From: Duganella sp. 1224
GTDB taxonomy: Bacteria; Pseudomonadota; Gammaproteobacteria; Burkholderiales; Burkholderiaceae_D
Direction: 5' to 3'
DNA: 64,000 bases
Assembly (NCBI RefSeq): GCF_013408245.1
Contig: NZ_JACBYS010000003.1
Span: forward strand, 124,001-188,000
In this document: positions 19,401 to 27,730 of the stretch, piece after piece
Layout of the letters: each line of letters opens with the position of its first letter
How positions within the stretch are numbered: position 1 is the stretch's first letter
Translations under genes and position numbers: made by a program
The notes under the pieces: generated by a model
What the model was told of the DNA's origin: nothing
Database searches by the model: none
Seen by the model: only the letters and a program-made list of their open reading frames with translations

Positions 19401-21381
19401 GCGTGCCGTCCGGTGTGCGCAGCGCGGCGCCGTCGAAATAGGCGCCCTCGATGGTGCCGTCAGCGCCGCTGTAGTTGCGCACCAGCCCCGTTTCCACGTT
19501 GAGGCGCGACAGGCCGCTGTTGGTGCTCATCCACAGGTTGCCGGCATCGTCCGGCAGGATGGAGGCGATGGCGTCGTCGGCGATGCCGTCCTGGCGCAGG
19601 TAGCGGCGGAAGCGCACGGCGCCGTCGGCCATCTGCTCCATGCGGTTCAGGCCCGCCGCCGTGCCGACCCAGATGGTGCCGCGCGCGTCTTCGTACAGGT
19701 AGTGCACCTCGTCGTGACTGAGGCTGCGCGGATCAGCCGGATCGCGGCGGAAGTGGCGGAAGGTGCCGCTCTTGCGGTCCAGCAGATCCAGGCCGTTGAA
19801 GGTGCCGACCCACAGCTGGCCCTTGCGATCCTCCAGGATCGGCCGCACCACGTTGTCCGACAGGCTGTTGCTGTCGGCCGGATCGTGGCGGTAGGTGCGC
19901 ACGTCCATGGTCTGCGGGTCTAGCCGGTGCAGGCCGCCGCGCGAGGCGATCCACAGGATGCCGGCGCGGTCCTGCACGATGTTGCGGATGGTGTCGCTGG
20001 CGGGGTCGCCGCGCACGAAGGACACGGCGCGCACCGCGCCGGTGGCCAGGTTGAGGTGATTCAGGCCGGCCGGCCCGCCCAGCCACAGGTTGCCGTTCTT
20101 CTCGCGCCACAGCGCCGTCACCTGGTCGTCGCTGATGGTGTTGGCGCGCAGCGGATCGTGGCGCCACACCTTGCTCTCGCCGGTCACCGGATCGTACAGA
20201 TTGAGACCGCCGCTGCTGCCCAGCCACAGCTTGCCGCGGCCGTCCGACAGGATGGCGCGCACCTTGTTGTCGGACAGCGAGTTGGCCTGCTCCACCTGGC
20301 GCACGATGCGCGCGAAACCGCCGCTGCCCATGTCGACCCGGCTGACGCCATCGTTCCACGTGCCCACCCACAGCGTGCCGACGCGGTCGCGGAACAGCGC
20401 CGAAATCTGGTTGTCGGCCACGCTGTGCGGATCGCCCACCTGATGGCGATACGGCACCATGCGCTCCTCCGCCGGCATCCAGCGGAACAGGCCATCGGCC
20501 AGCGAACCGGCCCACAGCGTCGACTCGCCGTCCTGGTACAGCGCCGTGATGCTGACGCCCGCATGCACGCCCTCGCGCGGGCCAAGCCGGCGGCGCTGCG
20601 GGTCGGCGGCCAACAGGCGCCATTGTTCCAGCCCGCCCTGGGTGCCGACCCACAGCGTCTGCGCGCTGTCCACCTGTAGCGCCGTCACCGAATTGAATTT
20701 GCTGTCGCCGCTGGCGTCGATGCTGTAGTGCTGGAAGCGGGTGGCGCCGGGCGGCAGCATGTCCAGGCCGGAGGCGGTGCCCACCCACAGGCGGCCCGCC
20801 GCGTCGCGCGCCAGTGCCGTCACGTGGTCGTTGGACAGGCTGCCGGCGTCGGACGGATCGTGGTGCCAACTGGTGAAGCGCCCGCTGGCCGGGTCGAAGT
20901 GATGCAGGCCGTCGGCGCTGGCCACCCACAGGCCGCCCTGGCCGTCGTCTGCAATGGCGCGCACGTGGCGGTTGCCGTTGCCGCGCTGCGCCGACTCGCG
21001 TGGCAGAAAATGGGTGAAGGTACGGGTGGCAGAGTCATAGCGATCCAGCCCGCCGTCGGTGCCCACCCAGAGCTGGCCGGCGGGGTCGAGGTGCAGCACC
21101 CGCACCCAGTTGTCCACCAGGCTGCGCGCATCGGCGACGGCGCTCTTGTAGGTCACGGTGCGGTAGCCGTCGAAGCGTGTCAGGCCGGCCTGGGTGCCGA
21201 GCCAGATGAAGCCTTGCCGGTCCTGGGCGATGGCCAGCACGGTTTCCTGCGCCAGCCCGTGTTCGACGCTGAGCTGCTCGAAGCGCAGGCTGCGCGGCGG
21301 CGCGCCGGCCCATGCCGTGGCCCACCACAGCATCAGGACCGGCAGCAGCAGCCAGCGGCAAAGGCGTTCAGGATTCGGCAT
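16459..21381 (-). CDS. Hybrid two-component sensor with propeller, GAF, kinase, receiver and Hpt domains
   Basis: A 1640-residue protein. Order: signal peptide (1-26); about fourteen two-component-propeller repeats (GFIWLGTQAGLTRFDG, GQLWVGTDGGLDRYD and others) forming periplasmic beta-propellers to about residue 700; a Y_Y_Y domain (KYLFRVKAANKDGIWND); one membrane helix (WWFRTLMVWVAMGAAYAAY); a coiled coil; a GAF domain; HisKA with FLANMSHEMRTPLAGVIGM; HATPase with DTGIGIEADAIPRLFQQF and GGTGLGLAICRQLV; a receiver with LILMDGRMPEMDG; and an Hpt domain with His1589 (LLHGMKGSAGYLE). Propeller sensors of this kind often sense sugars or cell-envelope signals, but the ligand here is unknown. It follows the patatin gene by three bases, so the two are one operon. 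An unusual point is the GAF domain between propeller and kinase. Confidence 0.92.
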   Translation of the reverse strand: MPNPERLCRWLLLPVLMLWWATAWAGAPPRSLRFEQLSVEHGLAQETVLAIAQDRQGFIWLGTQAGLTRFDGYRTVTYKSAVADARSLVDNWVRVLHLDPAGQLWVGTDGGLDRYDSATRTFTHFLPRESAQRGNGNRHVRAIADDGQGGLWVASADGLHHFDPASGRFTSWHHDPSDAGSLSNDHVTALARDAAGRLWVGTASGLDMLPPGATRFQHYSIDASGDSKFNSVTALQVDSAQTLWVGTQGGLEQWRLLAADPQRRRLGPREGVHAGVSITALYQDGESTLWAGSLADGLFRWMPAEERMVPYRHQVGDPHSVADNQISALFRDRVGTLWVGTWNDGVSRVDMGSGGFARIVRQVEQANSLSDNKVRAILSDGRGKLWLGSSGGLNLYDPVTGESKVWRHDPLRANTISDDQVTALWREKNGNLWLGGPAGLNHLNLATGAVRAVSFVRGDPASDTIRNIVQDRAGILWIASRGGLHRLDPQTMDVRTYRHDPADSNSLSDNVVRPILEDRKGQLWVGTFNGLDLLDRKSGTFRHFRRDPADPRSLSHDEVHYLYEDARGTIWVGTAAGLNRMEQMADGAVRFRRYLRQDGIADDAIASILPDDAGNLWMSTNSGLSRLNVETGLVRNYSGADGTIEGAYFDGAALRTPDGTLYFGGFNGITAFSPTDVRENSVAPTVAITDFQIFNKSVKPGQGEHPDVLKTAIEHTSALTLPESDSVFSLEFAALHYAAPQRNRFAYQLQGFDQDWVVTDSTKRFATYTNLDPGKYLFRVKAANKDGIWNDNAATLEITIQPPFWKTWWFRTLMVWVAMGAAYAAYHARVRSLRHQQLRLEHLVGSRTAEVEYKNHQLQQQKHELERRRLEAEAQRAEAEQRRIDTERQKEEVEQAHRNISVLSELGREMSASLDMETTMQTLYRHVHHLMHAPIFGIGFVREADGVIDFPFAIEGGVRTHPYQRRLDQPNQLAVWCISQRKPILINDFQNEYRDYMDESGLATLTPCVREDGVPAAPAHSLMYAPLIVGDKVVGLLSVQSTERNAYQRVHMDMLQTLAAHAAVGLENARAYQQLEETLQTLRHTRDQLLAQERQVRLHTEELALANRALQDNEERLRYAKQKAEDATRQKSEFLANMSHEMRTPLAGVIGMLGFALRDASLAPGTREQILRGQANAQSLLSIINDLLDFSKIEAGKLTIENIDFSLSAAVENVVSLFEEQAAAHSVGFRLEFADDLPQFVVGDPTRLRQVLVNLVGNAFKFTQQGMVTMRVERVPDDGADNRIRFSVSDTGIGIEADAIPRLFQQFEQADASTTRRYGGTGLGLAICRQLVELMGGSINAVSTPGQGSTFLFELPLPNGVAPPVVPHVPREPHSHQLKVLCAEDFPTNQIIIRMMLEDLGHKVDIAANGALAVKACSLTRYDLILMDGRMPEMDGASATRLIRSGGPDGAPVRDQELMIIALTANASEEDRSRYLAAGMDDFLTKPIDEDKLHFQLSRAIERQLQRGFQLPRMQPRVSPAAGTPELDAMFGVAPASLETSRLAQHSGGASDLKARLRSVFSQDAPLRLADLEQAVAERDSDTASRLLHGMKGSAGYLEEQELQALCGDLEGEADHGNWAQLEAAMPHLRRLLARAAGAQ

Positions 21382-21384
21382 GCA

Positions 21385-22560
21385 TCAGGATTCAAAGAAG
21401 GCCAGCACGTCGCTCTTGCGGGCGAAGGTGTCGCGCTGGCCGAGGCGGATCAACTCGCAGGTGTAGGTCGATTCAAACAACAGGTAGGACGCCAGCGCGG
21501 CGCCGCGCGCCTCGGTCGCGCCTATGCCCGAGAGCATGGTGCGGATCGGCGCCGGCAGGCTGGCGATGTGGCGGCTGGCGATATCGTCCAGCCGCTCGGA
21601 CGGCGCGATCACCAGCAGTCGCACCGGCTTGAGCGGCGTCTTCTCCAGCAGCTCCGGCGGCAGCATCGACAGCGTCTTGTTGATGCGCTCCAGCCGCTCG
21701 ATGTCCACCGCCAGGCCGTCGAGGAAGATCGACGACAGCGCGTGGCCGGCGATCTGCGCCAGGCTCGGAGAGCGGGCGGCGTTTTTTTCGGCGGCGCTGC
21801 GCGCCGGTTCGGTCAGGCGGCCGGCGCCCACCACCAGCACCTTGCTGGCGCCGAGGTGGATGGCCGGGGAAATCGGCGCCAACTGGCGCATCGAGCCATC
21901 GCCGCAGTACTCGCGGTGGCCGCCCATGTACAGCGGCGTGGCCGGGAAGATGAACGGAATTGCCGATGACGCCAGCAGGTGCTCGACGCCGATCTGGTCC
22001 TGCAGCGCCACGCGCTGCATGCGGATCCACGGCGCAATGTCGGCCGCGGTCTGGTAAAACGTCAGGTGGTTGCCGGCGCTGTAGGACGAGGCGGTGACGG
22101 CCAGCGCGTGCAGCAGGCCTTCGGACAGCACACTGTCGAGGCGCGGCAGATCGAGCATGCGGTGCAGCAGGCCGACCAGCGGCGTGTTGTCCAGCAGGGA
22201 GGCCGGCGGCGCGGCGCGCCATTTGCGCAGCAGCCAGCCGAAGGACAACAGCGACAGCCAGCGCGCGCCGGAGCGGATCACGCCCAGCGAATCGGCGCGG
22301 TACACCTGCTCCACTTCGATGTGCTGCCAGACGTCCAGCAGCTTTTGTACGCCCTCGCCGAAGTTATCGGCGCGACAAGCCAAGGCCGTGGCGTTGATCG
22401 CGCCGGCCGAGGTGCCGCAGATGATGTCGAACGGATTGCGGGCCGGCGGCCAGCCCTCCTCCCACAGAATCTCCGAAATCGCCTGCAGCACGCCGACCTG
22501 GTAGGCGGCCCGCGCACCGCCGCCGGTGAGGATCAAGCCAGTTTTCTTTTGTAGTCCCAT
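21385..22560 (-). CDS. Patatin-like phospholipase family protein
   Basis: A 391-residue serine lipase of the patatin fold. It shows the glycine-rich oxyanion loop LTGGGARAAYQVGVL (11-25), the nucleophile elbow GTSAG (Ser51) and the catalytic Asp in GDGSMRQLAPISP. There is no signal peptide, so it is probably cytoplasmic or membrane-peripheral. It is predicted to hydrolyse acyl esters of phospholipids. It is the first gene of a transcription unit that continues with the sensor kinase and response regulator, an uncommon pairing. Confidence 0.88.
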   Translation of the reverse strand: MGLQKKTGLILTGGGARAAYQVGVLQAISEILWEEGWPPARNPFDIICGTSAGAINATALACRADNFGEGVQKLLDVWQHIEVEQVYRADSLGVIRSGARWLSLLSFGWLLRKWRAAPPASLLDNTPLVGLLHRMLDLPRLDSVLSEGLLHALAVTASSYSAGNHLTFYQTAADIAPWIRMQRVALQDQIGVEHLLASSAIPFIFPATPLYMGGHREYCGDGSMRQLAPISPAIHLGASKVLVVGAGRLTEPARSAAEKNAARSPSLAQIAGHALSSIFLDGLAVDIERLERINKTLSMLPPELLEKTPLKPVRLLVIAPSERLDDIASRHIASLPAPIRTMLSGIGATEARGAALASYLLFESTYTCELIRLGQRDTFARKSDVLAFFES

Positions 22561-22599
22561 CTTGCAAGATTAGCAGGGTCTACGCGGTTTTCATAGCGA

Positions 22600-24381
22600 T
22601 CAGTCGCCCAGCACCACGCCTTCGCGGCGCGGGTCGGCGCCGCCGAACCATTCCTGCTTGCCGTTGACGGTGCGGCGCTGGATGCCTTGCAGGCCGGAGT
22701 TCTGGTCATATTCGCGGATATCATGGCCGCGCGCCTTCAGCTCCGCCACCACGGCGCGGCTGACGCGTCCCGCCTCCAGTTCGGTCGGACCATTGCGGCT
22801 GCCGATGTTGGGCAGGCCGATGGCCTGCTGCACGTCCAGGCCCCAGTCCAGCGTCCCCACCAGCACCTTGGCCACATAGTTGATGATGGCCGAACCGCCC
22901 GGCGAGCCAGTGGCCAGCACCAGCTTGTGCGTGCCCTTCTCGAACACCAGCGTCGGCGACATGGCGCTGCGCGGGCGCTTGCCCGCCTGGACGCGGTTGG
23001 CGATCGGGCCGTCGGCGTCCTGCGAGTCGAACGAGAAATCGGTCAGCTGGTTGTTCAACATGAAGCCATCGACCATCTGGCGCGCGCCGAAGGCGTCTTC
23101 GACCGACGTGGTCATGGACAGCGCATTGCCGAACTTGTCCACCGCCACGAAATGCGAGGTGGATGGCGTCTGGATCGCGTTGTCGGTGCCCCACGCGACC
23201 TGCATGGTGGCCGGCGTGCCATACGGCGCGGTGCCCATCGACTGCTCGCCGATCAGCGACGCGCGCTGCTTCAGGTAGCCCTTGTCCAGCATGGCGCTGA
23301 TGCCGTTGCCGGGCAGCGGAATGAAGTCGGTGTCGGCGAGGTAGCGGTTACGGTCGGCGAAGGCCAGGCGGCCCGCTTCGGTGAACAGGTGGATGCCCTG
23401 CGCGGTCAGCTGGCCGTTGACCGGCTTGTACGGACTGATGTCCTTGAACTCCAGGATGCCCAGCATCTGCGCGATGGCGATGCCGCCGGACGATGGCGGC
23501 GGCGCGCCACACACGGTCCACTGCTTGTAGTCGCTGCAGACCGGCGCGCGCTCCTTGGCCTGGTAGCCGGCGATGTCGGCGGCGGTCAGCTTGCCCGGAT
23601 TGGTGGGATGCGCGGCCACCTTGGCGGCGATGTCCTGCGCGATGCGGCCCTTGTAGAAGGCGTCCGCGCCGCCATCGGCGATTTCGCGCAGCGTGCGCGC
23701 CAGCTCGGGGTTCTTCAGGATGTAGCCAACCGCGCGCGGCTTGCCGTCGGCATCATAGAAATAGGCGCGCGCCACCGGGTCGCGCGCCAGGTATTTGTCG
23801 TTGGAGATCAGCGCGTTCAGGCGCGGGCTGACGGCAAAGCCGTTTTCCGCCAGCTGGATAGCCGGCTGGAACAGCGTCTTCCACGCCAGCTTGCCGTGCT
23901 GCTTGTGCGCCAGCTCCAGCATGCGCAGCACGCCCGGCGCGCCGACCGAGCGGCCGCCGACGATGCCCTGCGCGCGCGACAGCGGCTTGCCGTCCTTGTC
24001 CTGGAACAGATGCTCGTCCGCGCTGGCGGGCGCGGTTTCGCGGCCATCGTAGGATTGCACGCACTTGCCGTCGGAGTACATCAGGAACGAGCCGCCGCCG
24101 ATGCCGGACGATTGCGGCTCCACCAGCGTCAGCACCACTTGCACGGCGATGGCGGCGTCGATCGCCGTGCCGCCCTGCTTCAGGATCTGGTAGCCGGCCT
24201 GCGTGGCCAGCGGGTTGGCGGCGGCCACCATGAATTGTTGCGAGGATTTGCCGACCTTGGCGGCGTAGCCGGTGGCGATTTCCGGCGCCGCGTCGGGCGT
24301 GGTCGCCTTCTGGGCGTGGGCGGGCGCCTGCAGGGCACCCATCAATGCGAGGCTCAGCGCCAGGATCTTCATCTGCTTCAT
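22600..24381 (-). CDS. ggt: Gamma-glutamyltransferase precursor
   Basis: A 593-residue exported enzyme. Signal peptide MKQMKILALSLALMGALQAP ends near AHA. The proenzyme splits before Thr408 (STSHFVAVD), which becomes the N-terminal nucleophile of the small subunit. SSGIGGGSFLM, YDGRETAP and the C-terminal ATGSPGGSAIINYVAKVL (the GSPGG oxyanion site) are family marks. It hydrolyses or transfers the gamma-glutamyl group of glutathione in the periplasm. The start at 24381 is chosen over 24429 because GGAGAGTCC precedes it and the signal peptide begins there. Confidence 0.93.
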   Translation of the reverse strand: MKQMKILALSLALMGALQAPAHAQKATTPDAAPEIATGYAAKVGKSSQQFMVAAANPLATQAGYQILKQGGTAIDAAIAVQVVLTLVEPQSSGIGGGSFLMYSDGKCVQSYDGRETAPASADEHLFQDKDGKPLSRAQGIVGGRSVGAPGVLRMLELAHKQHGKLAWKTLFQPAIQLAENGFAVSPRLNALISNDKYLARDPVARAYFYDADGKPRAVGYILKNPELARTLREIADGGADAFYKGRIAQDIAAKVAAHPTNPGKLTAADIAGYQAKERAPVCSDYKQWTVCGAPPPSSGGIAIAQMLGILEFKDISPYKPVNGQLTAQGIHLFTEAGRLAFADRNRYLADTDFIPLPGNGISAMLDKGYLKQRASLIGEQSMGTAPYGTPATMQVAWGTDNAIQTPSTSHFVAVDKFGNALSMTTSVEDAFGARQMVDGFMLNNQLTDFSFDSQDADGPIANRVQAGKRPRSAMSPTLVFEKGTHKLVLATGSPGGSAIINYVAKVLVGTLDWGLDVQQAIGLPNIGSRNGPTELEAGRVSRAVVAELKARGHDIREYDQNSGLQGIQRRTVNGKQEWFGGADPRREGVVLGD

Positions 24382-24472
24382 GGACTCTCCAAAATGAAAG
24401 CGCGCGGCTGGCGCCGCGCGCGCTATCACCTTGAATCGTACACGAAATCGTTTAGATCGTTTTAGTTGTGTA

Positions 24473-25231
24473 CTACTTCGGCTGCATGCGGATGGCGCCG
24501 TCGAGGCGGATGGTTTCGCCGTTGAGCATCGGGTTCTCGATGATGGCCTTGGCCAGCGAGGCGTATTCGTCCGGCTTGCCGAGGCGCGGCGGGAACGGCA
24601 CCATGGCGCCGAGCGCGTCTTGCACTTCTTGCGGCATGCCCATCAACATCGGCGTTTCGAAGATGCCGGGGGCGATGGTCATCACGCGGATGCCGTTGCG
24701 CGACAGGTCGCGCGCCATCGGCAGCGTCAGGCCGGCGACGGCGGCCTTGGACGAGGCGTAGGCGGCCTGGCCGATCTGGCCGTCGAAGGCGGCCACCGAG
24801 GCGGTGTTGATGATGACGCCGCGTTCGCCGGTGTCGAGCGGCGCGTTCTTGCTCATGGCGTCGGCGGCCAGGCGGGCCATGTTGAAGGTGCCGACCAAGT
24901 TGATGGCGATCACGCGCTGGAACAGGTCGAGCGGGTGCGGGCCGTCCTTGCCGACCGTTTTGGCGGCCGGGGCGATGCCGGCGCAGTTGATGAGGCCGCG
25001 CAGCGTGCCCTGGGCCAGCGCGGCGTCGACCACGGCCTTGCCGTCGGTTTCGGAGGTGACGTCGCAGCGAAGGAAGGTGCCGTTGAGTTCGGCGGCCAGG
25101 GTGTGGCCGGCGTCGGCCTGCAGGTCGGCCAGCACGACTTTGCCGCCGTGCGCGGCCAGCATGCGCGCCGTGGCCGCGCCCAGGCCGGAGGCGCCGCCGG
25201 TGATGATGAATACGCTGTCGTTGATTTGCAT
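24473..25231 (-). CDS. SDR family 3-hydroxyacyl-CoA dehydrogenase (type 2-like)
   Basis: A 252-residue short-chain dehydrogenase: NAD-binding [14 protein letters not shown] (11-24), ADLQ acidic residue after strand 2 (NAD preference), NCAGIAP, catalytic Ser in [13 protein letters not shown] and YASSK (Tyr-x-x-x-Lys). The [15 protein letters not shown] and IRLDGAIRM text is typical of HSD17B10-like 3-hydroxyacyl-CoA dehydrogenases used in branched-chain acid and fatty acid breakdown. It is a single gene, with a 16-bp perfect palindrome just upstream that probably binds its regulator. Confidence 0.88.
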   Translation of the reverse strand: MQINDSVFIITGGASGLGAATARMLAAHGGKVVLADLQADAGHTLAAELNGTFLRCDVTSETDGKAVVDAALAQGTLRGLINCAGIAPAAKTVGKDGPHPLDLFQRVIAINLVGTFNMARLAADAMSKNAPLDTGERGVIINTASVAAFDGQIGQAAYASSKAAVAGLTLPMARDLSRNGIRVMTIAPGIFETPMLMGMPQEVQDALGAMVPFPPRLGKPDEYASLAKAIIENPMLNGETIRLDGAIRMQPK

Positions 25232-25248
25232 GGGGTCTCCTGGTTTTA

Positions 25249-25272
25249 TTTGACGTTTACGTAAACGTAACC
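25249..25272 (-). promoter_or_regulatory. 16-bp perfect palindrome, likely operator
   Basis: ACGTTTACGTAAACGT (25253-25268) is a perfect palindrome 22 bases upstream of the SDR start. It resembles the TTTACGT-type sites described for MerR-family LiuR regulators of branched-chain amino acid and acyl-CoA breakdown genes in Proteobacteria; that match is from memory and needs a motif search. Confidence 0.65.
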
Positions 25273-25302
25273 ATTGTAGCGTATTTGGAGCCGGGCAACC
25301 CG

Positions 25303-25359
25303 CACAGCGCTGCGGCCGGGGTCTGACCCCGTACGGGGTCAGACCCCTTCGGTTGGGGG
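25303..25359. repeat. GGGGTCTGACCCC-type palindromic repeat, copy 1 (reverse orientation)
   Basis: The 30-base perfect palindrome at 25318-25347 consists of GGGGTCTGACCCC, GTAC, and GGGGTCAGACCCC read end to end with overlap. Flanks (CCCAACCGAA on one side, GGCCGCAGCGCTGTGCGGGTT on the complementary side) match those of copies near 39500, 52300 and 53150. It begins just after the stop of the desaturase-like gene. Confidence 0.85.
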
Positions 25360-26184
25360 TTATTTTTTTGCCGGGAGCAGCGGATCGAGCAACTGGCCGC
25401 TGATGGTGACGGCGTGCGGCGTGTCGGTGCCGTATTCCGCCGGCCAGTGCTTCGGCAAATAGTGGCTGCCAAACACGCGGTCGAGAAACGGCAAGGTGGA
25501 GGCGTAGTTGCGGTCAATGTGGTCGTGCCGCGTATGGTGCCAGTGGTGGAACGCCGGCGTCGACACCAGCCATTCCAGCGGACCCAGCCGCCAGCGCAGG
25601 TTGGCGTGGATGAAAAAGCCCCACAGCGTCCCCACCACCAGCAACACCACCGGCGCCCCGCTGCCGGCCACACTGGGACTGGCCAGCCCCAGCAAATACA
25701 ACGGCACCAGGCCGAACAACCGCGTCACCACCATGTCCACCGGATGGGTACGGGTATTGGCCAGGAAGCCCATCTGCTCGGTGCGGTGATGCAGCGCGTG
25801 GAAGCGCCACAGCCACGGCAGTTCATGGCTCAGGCGGTGCCCCCAGTAGAAGCCGGTCTCGGCGACCAGGAAGGCCAGCGCCAGCCGCGCCCACTGCGGC
25901 AGCGTTTGCAGCGCGGCGATCAGCGCGTCCGGCACCAGGCGCCGGGCCGCCACCGCCAGCAGCGCGGTGATCACGCTGAGCACGAAAACCGGCATCAGGC
26001 TGCTGATGACGTAGTAGACCAGGTCGTGGACAAGTTCGCGGCGCGGACGCGGCGCGTGCCGGACGCCGAACCAGCGTTCCAGCGGCACGAAGATGATCGT
26101 CAGCACCATCAGCCACAGGCTGAGACGCAGGACGGCAAGCGCGAATTCGTGCAGGGAGAGGTGCATGAAGGTCAAGCGGCGCAC
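25360..26184 (-). CDS. Sterol desaturase / fatty acid hydroxylase superfamily membrane protein
   Basis: A 274-residue membrane protein (possibly 268 from an ATG at 26166). Four or five membrane segments surround the histidine clusters HRLSH, HALHH and HHWHH that bind the di-iron centre in this superfamily. [20 protein letters not shown] and [16 protein letters not shown] are typical of bacterial members with unknown lipid substrate. It could hydroxylate or desaturate a membrane lipid, possibly a carotenoid, hopanoid or ornithine lipid. No neighbouring gene fixes the substrate. Confidence 0.85.
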   Translation of the reverse strand: MRRLTFMHLSLHEFALAVLRLSLWLMVLTIIFVPLERWFGVRHAPRPRRELVHDLVYYVISSLMPVFVLSVITALLAVAARRLVPDALIAALQTLPQWARLALAFLVAETGFYWGHRLSHELPWLWRFHALHHRTEQMGFLANTRTHPVDMVVTRLFGLVPLYLLGLASPSVAGSGAPVVLLVVGTLWGFFIHANLRWRLGPLEWLVSTPAFHHWHHTRHDHIDRNYASTLPFLDRVFGSHYLPKHWPAEYGTDTPHAVTISGQLLDPLLPAKK

Positions 26185-26221
26185 CTGTCAGGATGCGCCG
26201 GTGGCGACGAATGCGAACGGA

Positions 26222-26992
26222 TCAGGCGCGCTTGGCGGCGCGGCGGCGGGCCATGAAGCCCACCAGGCCCATGCCGCCCAGCAGCATGCCCCAGGTCGAT
26301 GGCTCAGGCACGGCGGCGGTCATCGACACATTGTCCAGCAGCAGGAACGGTGGCGCGCCTTCCGCACCCTTGGCGAAGAACGACAGCACCTGGCTGGCGT
26401 CCTGCGCGGTGAAGGTCATGCTGGCGGTGTGCCAGCCGCTGAAGCCGCCCTGGGCGATGGTCAGCGCGTCGCTGTTTTGCACCGCCGTGTTGGCCGGGGT
26501 CAGGCCGTGTTCCAGGTTGTGCGCCGAGGCCGATTGGCCGAACAGCACTTGCCAGTAGTCGGTATTGCCGCCGGTGAAGCCGGTTTGCTGGCCCAGCGCG
26601 TAGTCGAAGGTCAGCGTGTACTTGCTGCCCACGGTCAGCCCGTTGATGGTCTGCGACAGTACGCCCGGATGCCATTGCGAATCCGAGGCGAAGAAGTTGC
26701 CGCCGTTCGACTGGGCGGTAAAGCTCTGCAGCCAGATGCGCGAGGCGGTGGTGGTGACTTGATTGCTGTTGAGCACGAAGTTGTAACCGCCGTTGTTGCC
26801 GTCGTAGCTGGTCCAGCCGTTCAGCATGGTTTCACCGGAGACGCCGGCGGTGTGGCCCACCTGGTTGTTGTTGCCGTTGGTGGTCTGGCTGAAATCGCCG
26901 TTCTGGATCAGATTGGTCGAGGCGGCGTTGGCGACGCTCGCGCTCAGGGCAGCGATGGCGGACAGGGACAGCAGGACAGTTTTGATGCGCAT
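26222..26992 (-). CDS. PEP-CTERM sorting domain protein
   Basis: A 256-residue secreted protein. The start at 26992 gives a clean signal peptide (MRIKTVLLSLSAIAALSASV, then ANA). The body (LIQNGDFSQTTNGNNNQVGH, TLTFDYALGQQTG, WHTASMTFTAQDASQVLSFF) is a jelly-roll of the kind found in carbohydrate-binding DUF642-like modules. The C terminus VPEPSTWGMLLGGMGLVGFM then ARRRA is a textbook PEP-CTERM signal: PEP motif, membrane helix, basic tail. It should be processed by an exosortase that is not in this window. An earlier in-frame start (27187) would put the signal peptide inside the protein and is rejected. Confidence 0.92.
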   Translation of the reverse strand: MRIKTVLLSLSAIAALSASVANAASTNLIQNGDFSQTTNGNNNQVGHTAGVSGETMLNGWTSYDGNNGGYNFVLNSNQVTTTASRIWLQSFTAQSNGGNFFASDSQWHPGVLSQTINGLTVGSKYTLTFDYALGQQTGFTGGNTDYWQVLFGQSASAHNLEHGLTPANTAVQNSDALTIAQGGFSGWHTASMTFTAQDASQVLSFFAKGAEGAPPFLLLDNVSMTAAVPEPSTWGMLLGGMGLVGFMARRRAAKRA

Positions 26993-27214
26993 GGACGCAG
27001 GCTCCAGTAAATTGATGACAGATAGTATGGGGTAACTGCCGGCGATTTCTGGGCCGGACGATGAGGCGGCCACCGTGGTGTCAGCCGCGTCGTTGGAAGC
27101 GCTTTCATTGAAGCGCATCAACTTGAATTGCATTACAGCTATTCTATCAGAAGAAAAGCTGAAAAGATCAAAATATCTCAAAAACAATTAAAATTGCTTT
27201 ATGACACATTTTGC

Positions 27215-27661
27215 TTAACATTGAATGGCGCCGCCTGCGCGGGTGCAGGTTTTGCCCGAGGGTGTGATGACGCCCTTGCCGACGTTATTATAGCGCACGC
27301 CATTGGCGCCGTAGCAGCCGGCGGTGTCGCAGCCGGTCACCGGCACCGGCGCACGGGGCGGCGAGGTCAGGCTTGGCAGCGGCGGCGATGGCGTTACCGG
27401 CGGCATGGCCGGCTGTTGCGGACGCGCCACTGTCGGCATGGGGTCGATGATTTGCGGCACCGGACGGCGCGGCATGGGCTTGCGCGCCGGCGCCGTGCGG
27501 CAGGGCTCGACGGCCAGCCTGGTGCCGTCGGCGTTCAGGGTACAGATGGGCAATTTGGCGTAGTCGTCCGCCACCTCGGTCTCGTCGGCCCAGGCCACTT
27601 CGCACACCAGCATGCCAATCAGAAATGCGGCCGTCAGCGCGGCAGGTTTGATGAGGCTCAT
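27215..27661 (-). CDS. Small secreted proline-rich protein
   Basis: A 148-residue protein with signal peptide MSLIKPAALTAAFLIGMLVC ending near AWA. The mature part has a short N-terminal segment with cysteines, a Pro-rich middle (PMPRRPVPQIIDPMPTVARP and on) and a C-terminal cysteine-bearing piece (GCDTAGCYGANGVRYNNVGK). Four or five cysteines suggest disulfides in the periplasm. GGAGGGAAG precedes the chosen ATG. No family is recognised. Confidence 0.65.
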   Translation of the reverse strand: MSLIKPAALTAAFLIGMLVCEVAWADETEVADDYAKLPICTLNADGTRLAVEPCRTAPARKPMPRRPVPQIIDPMPTVARPQQPAMPPVTPSPPLPSLTSPPRAPVPVTGCDTAGCYGANGVRYNNVGKGVITPSGKTCTRAGGAIQC

Positions 27662-27730
27662 GGTCTTCCCTCCTGCCTCCATTATTAGCAGATGCACGAT
27701 TGGAGGGAAGCCACGGAAACAATTGGTAAC

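Noticed and set aside
16405-19923. 1172-residue plus-strand frame
   Set aside because: It is the mirror of the hybrid histidine kinase gene; the His, Arg and Gln-rich text is a typical antisense shadow in GC-rich DNA.
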